Shown here one piece after another: positions 60,556 through 64,000 of a stretch of 64,000 nt of DNA. The DNA is from Pristionchus mayeri (Eukaryota > Nematoda > Chromadorea > Rhabditida > Neodiplogasteridae), in the NCBI GenBank assembly GCA_036245805.1, contig BTRK01000002.1:40406661-40470660 (forward strand), given 5' to 3'. Position 1 is the first letter of the stretch, and the number at the start of each line of letters is the position of its first letter. The translations under genes were made by a program, and so were the position numbers. The notes under the pieces were generated by a model that saw nothing but the letters and a program-made list of their open reading frames with translations, did not search any database and had not been told where the DNA came from.

Positions 60556-61740
60556 CACCTTGTTTTCTACGAATATGACACGCGAGGTGGTTTGTTAGCC
60601 TAATTGGAACCGAGATCTTTGGAATCTTAATTCTAAGCAGAATTCTCTTACCGCACAGGCGCTGCTTTTGATTCGGTTCGTACGTCAATCGGCAAACTCG
60701 AGAGATTCGTCACGAGCATCGCATCCGAAAGTACCGAAAATCTCGCAATTCGCGTCAATTTGTTAATTTTTCAGGGGGGCGGTTCGAACAAACAAGTGCA
60801 CGTAAAGCCAATGCAAAATCCCTCTCCGTTCTGCACATGATGTGTTTCCAGAATGTTGCCGATGTTTCATACTAAATAATGTTTCATACTTGTTCATACT
60901 CATACTTGTTCATGTTTGATACTGTTTCGTAAATATTTCATACTTGCATTGCAGCGTATCCAATTAATCTTCTAAAAATCACCAATAATTACCCACACAT
61001 TTCGGTTTAATGCAATTTTTGATGTAGTCAAGCAATCCAATTTACATATAATCCCATCAACTAAATGAATAACACGGACATGTGTTGTTTGGTGTGGGAA
61101 TATTGTCGGCGTCTCCAGCTGTGATATACAGTATTCCAATTTATATTCAATTTTCTCATGATCACTTGTACAATTCCACTCGTTTTCTTTAAGGTAATGA
61201 TATCGACGGGGGAGAGGGGGGGTGACAATAGCCCAACCGACAAAAGCCTATCGGATCACCATTCGCTGGGTATTTGAGCTAGCATCTGTAGAGTTGTACC
61301 ATTGCTACTAGTTTTTCGCCGTTCACCTGTTGTTGCTTGTTCGATAAACTGTGCCCCCATTCGGCAGAACTTATCTCGTATTCGTCTATTTCTGCACACA
61401 CACTACGAGACTGCAAGAACAGTCTCGCACAGTGATTTCATCTTTAAATTTTTATTCAACATGCAAGTTGGCATCCACATTTAATCATTGATCACTAGAC
61501 TAGTCTCAGACCAGAATCAGTCGCACCTGTCATAGCACGGAACATGCAATTTCCCATTCCTCCTACGATTCGGGAGATATGTGCCAATTTCAACGCGAAA
61601 TGTCTTTCATGGCTATTGAAATTTGTCCAATCGATCTGCATTTGACAGTGCAGATCTGCACAATATTCAACAAGTAGTGAAGCTATTTAGGTTTAAAAAG
61701 TACTTTAGATAAAAAGAGTGATGGAAATGAATATAAATAT

Positions 61741-62293
61741 TTATGTATGTGCTCGATACATGATATGGATACCGTGCATCATTAGACTGACCACGCTAAA
61801 TTTGTGGATTCCGTAATCTGGAATTTAAAGCGTCAAGCGTAAGGCAGAAAGAAGGTCCAAGAAAATAATGAGCATGACCACAGAGTGCGCAGCAATTACA
61901 ATAACGACAATTGTTCCACAATTCAATGCATCGTTCTCAACTGGAGGAGCGGTGATGCACAAGCCATTTGTAATGGTAGTTTTCGGTAAGTTTTTGTAGA
62001 GCACTCCCTCGACCGGAAGATCGGCGAGAAAGTCCATAGAATGAACTGCCCGTGCTATCATCTCTCGAACTTTATTTGGTGGCCACAACTGGATTATTCT
62101 GTAGGACTATGCTAAGTTATTACAAATCTTCGTATCAATGAGCTTTTCAAATCATCGAAATTGATCGAGTTGGATGTTTAAGTGCGACAGCGAACATATT
62201 CGCAATTGCTAAGCGGTAGGCTCGATTTCGACTGAGGACGTCAATTGAGTTGACGAGGGAAGAGCAAGATAATATTAGAAAACCTACAACCAT
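61741..62293 (-). pseudogene. Chemoreceptor-like gene fragment, B-right
   Basis: Same as A-right, with the 83-base stretch absent and an open 87-codon frame at 61825-62088. Confidence 0.4.
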
Positions 62294-62378
62294 TTCGGCT
62301 GAAATATAGGCTGAATAATTCAGTTTCCGTCTAGGTTATTTCAGTTTCAGCTTCGCACTTTTAAAAGCGTGTTCGCGC

Positions 62379-63169
62379 ATTCAAATGATCGTTTAAAATG
62401 TCGATAGAAAGTCGTTCTTTTTTCGAAAGATATCGGCCAACATGCTCTACAAATTGATGTTGACCTCATCATTCCTGTTCCTCATCCTGGTTCGGGGTGG
62501 TCGGGCGCACCCCAAGTGGCGTAACTTTGGAAATCGGAAAAAGATATTGGGTTATCATGCTTAAGTTGTAGTCCATGCATGTGGCGAAATATCCTATTTT
62601 CACGAGCCCTGTTCCTTTGATCTCTTTCAAGGGTGCATTTACATTATATGGAACCTATTTAGTGCATTTGGGCCCATCCAGCGAGACAACGGGGGCCAAA
62701 ATATTGATTTTCAAATTTTCGACCCGACGATCATTTTAGTTTAATGAAAGTGTTATAACATGGGAGATTCAACACGTAATGTTGTTTTGGACGTTTTTTG
62801 TGGTTTTTAGCCTGAATCAGGGCAATTGAAGATACGGTAGTACTCCTGTCCGGAACTCATTTTGAGTTGCCCACACAAAAGTGCCAGTTTTTTTGTTGTT
62901 TATACTCCGATTTTCCTAATTTTTGGAGGGAAGTAACCCACATGCATGGACTACAACTTAAGCATGATAACCCAATATCTTTTTTTCCGATTTCCAAAGT
63001 TACTTCACTTTGGGTGCGCCCGACCACCCCGAACCATTATGAGGAACAGGAATGATGAGGTCAACATCAATTTGCAGAGCATGTTGGCCGATATCTTTCG
63101 AAAAAAGATCGACTTTCTATCGACATTTCTATCTGAATTTCGACGATGACGATCGATATCAAAATTCTG
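62379..63169. mobile_element. Fold-back element remnant, B-right
   Basis: Same deletion junction as A-right. Confidence 0.65.
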
Positions 63170-63298
63170 ACGACGCAGTTTGAAAGAGCGTCATTTGAAG
63201 TACTTGTAGCCAAATCTTCATCAAGATTGGTCAAACTTGAATCCTAGCGGCGTGATCGATTCGATTCTCTCGCGATAAGCCTCATAATATAATAAGTA

Positions 63299-64000
63299 CA
63301 ATATTCATTATAAACATATGTCAGTATACTACAATTAACTTATTGGAAGTAGGCTTCAAACTAATCGTTGGCCTAGTAGAATAGAGGCAAAAATAAATAC
63401 ACATTTTTTTCGCTGCGCCGTTGACAATTTTCGGAGTAAAGGTTTTATTTTAAACGTTTTCCAATGCAGTTGTCATTAAGTATATGAGTATAATATAGAG
63501 CAACTCTTCCCCTAAATAATCAACTTGGCTAATACTGTTTAGGATCTCTGACAACAGAGAAATATGTCTTTGATTAAGAGAACTCACATAGATCTTCAAA
63601 AATAGCATTTTGTGATTTTTCATTGAAATTGTAGGCATCGCTCTATAACTTTGCATGAGTTGCAATGGAATTTTTTTGAAATATTTCTGACAAAGTCCCA
63701 TGTCTGATCATGCACTTTAACACACATTTGGACATGTAAGTAGTTCAGCTTCTTAGGAAAAAAATGATGATCCCTGTATTTAGTTCCTCGTTGAAAGAGC
63801 TGATAAAATTACACGATGGTTTAAGTACCAAAAATCACCTAAATCGTAAATAAAAGGTTCCATAAGCTATAACTCTGGAAATAATTGCATTCAGTAGCTC
63901 ATATTTATGGACTAACTATTTATGTAGCTTAGATATACATTATCAAAATTTGAAGCAATTGCGCCTGTGGAGCATGAAGATATTTAACAAGTAAAAGTGG
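63299..64000 (-). mobile_element. TIR element, end deleted, B-right, cut by window
   Basis: Same truncated end as A-right near 63297. The other terminal repeat lies beyond the window. Confidence 0.65.

Larger units (their letters stand above)
47614..64000 (+). repeat. Tandem unit B (incomplete at window end)
   Basis: Direct repeat of unit A. It includes an extra 2-kb section in the core (52936-54954), a 500-base N run, and ends at a base that matches unit A position 46863, so the repeat continues past the window. Confidence 0.9.
60556..64000 (-). repeat. Right inverted arm of unit B (runs off window)
   Basis: Matches 43419-46863 at a constant offset of 17137 with no length difference noticed. 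It carries the same deletions as A-right. Confidence 0.9.

Overview
The window looks like a repeat-rich stretch of a nematode nuclear genome. Genes are split into short exons by short introns, many with TTTCAG-type 3' splice sites. The recognisable proteins are a TWK/K2P potassium channel, a Str-superfamily chemoreceptor and a ribosomal protein eL20 pseudogene. Mariner/Tc1-type elements with TA target duplications are present. No prokaryotic operon, rRNA, CRISPR array or intact tRNA gene was seen. All calls come from reading the sequence; no database search was run.

Region 1 (1-28143) is a near-perfect palindrome: two arms of about 13.9 kb (1-13911 and 14268-28143) around a 356-bp unique spacer. 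It runs to the left edge of the window, so its outer end is not seen. Each arm holds a smaller inverted pair of 1.55-1.59 kb repeats (R1/R2 on the left, R3/R4 on the right) flanking a roughly 7 kb core. That core carries an unrecognised multi-exon gene followed by a K2P channel gene, so both genes exist as head-to-head mirror copies.

Region 2 (28144-30329) is a mostly single-copy linker. It contains copies of a dispersed repeat and a short retro-insertion with a clear target-site duplication.

Region 3 (30330-64000) is a direct tandem duplication of a roughly 17 kb unit (A, 30330-46863; B, 47614 to the window end). Each unit has inverted flanking arms of 3.4-4.1 kb around a core. The core carries a decayed rpl-20 copy, a Str-superfamily GPCR gene on the minus strand, and several fold-back elements. 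Between the units a 486-bp Tc1/mariner-type MITE sits exactly at the axis of the palindrome made by the right arm of A and the left arm of B. Unit B is broken by a 500-base run of N that, by comparison with unit A, probably hides about 3 kb. The last base of the window still matches unit A, so a third unit may follow.

Both halves share one plan: a gene core between inverted repeats, then duplicated. In region 1 the two cores are in opposite orientation; in region 3 they are in the same orientation. Shared indels show that the inverted flanks arose first and the larger duplications later. Most genes show early decay (frame conflicts, stops, lost exons), so the locus reads as a segmental-duplication hotspot driven by inverted repeats. 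Palindromic assemblies can also be artefacts, so the large structures need read-level confirmation.
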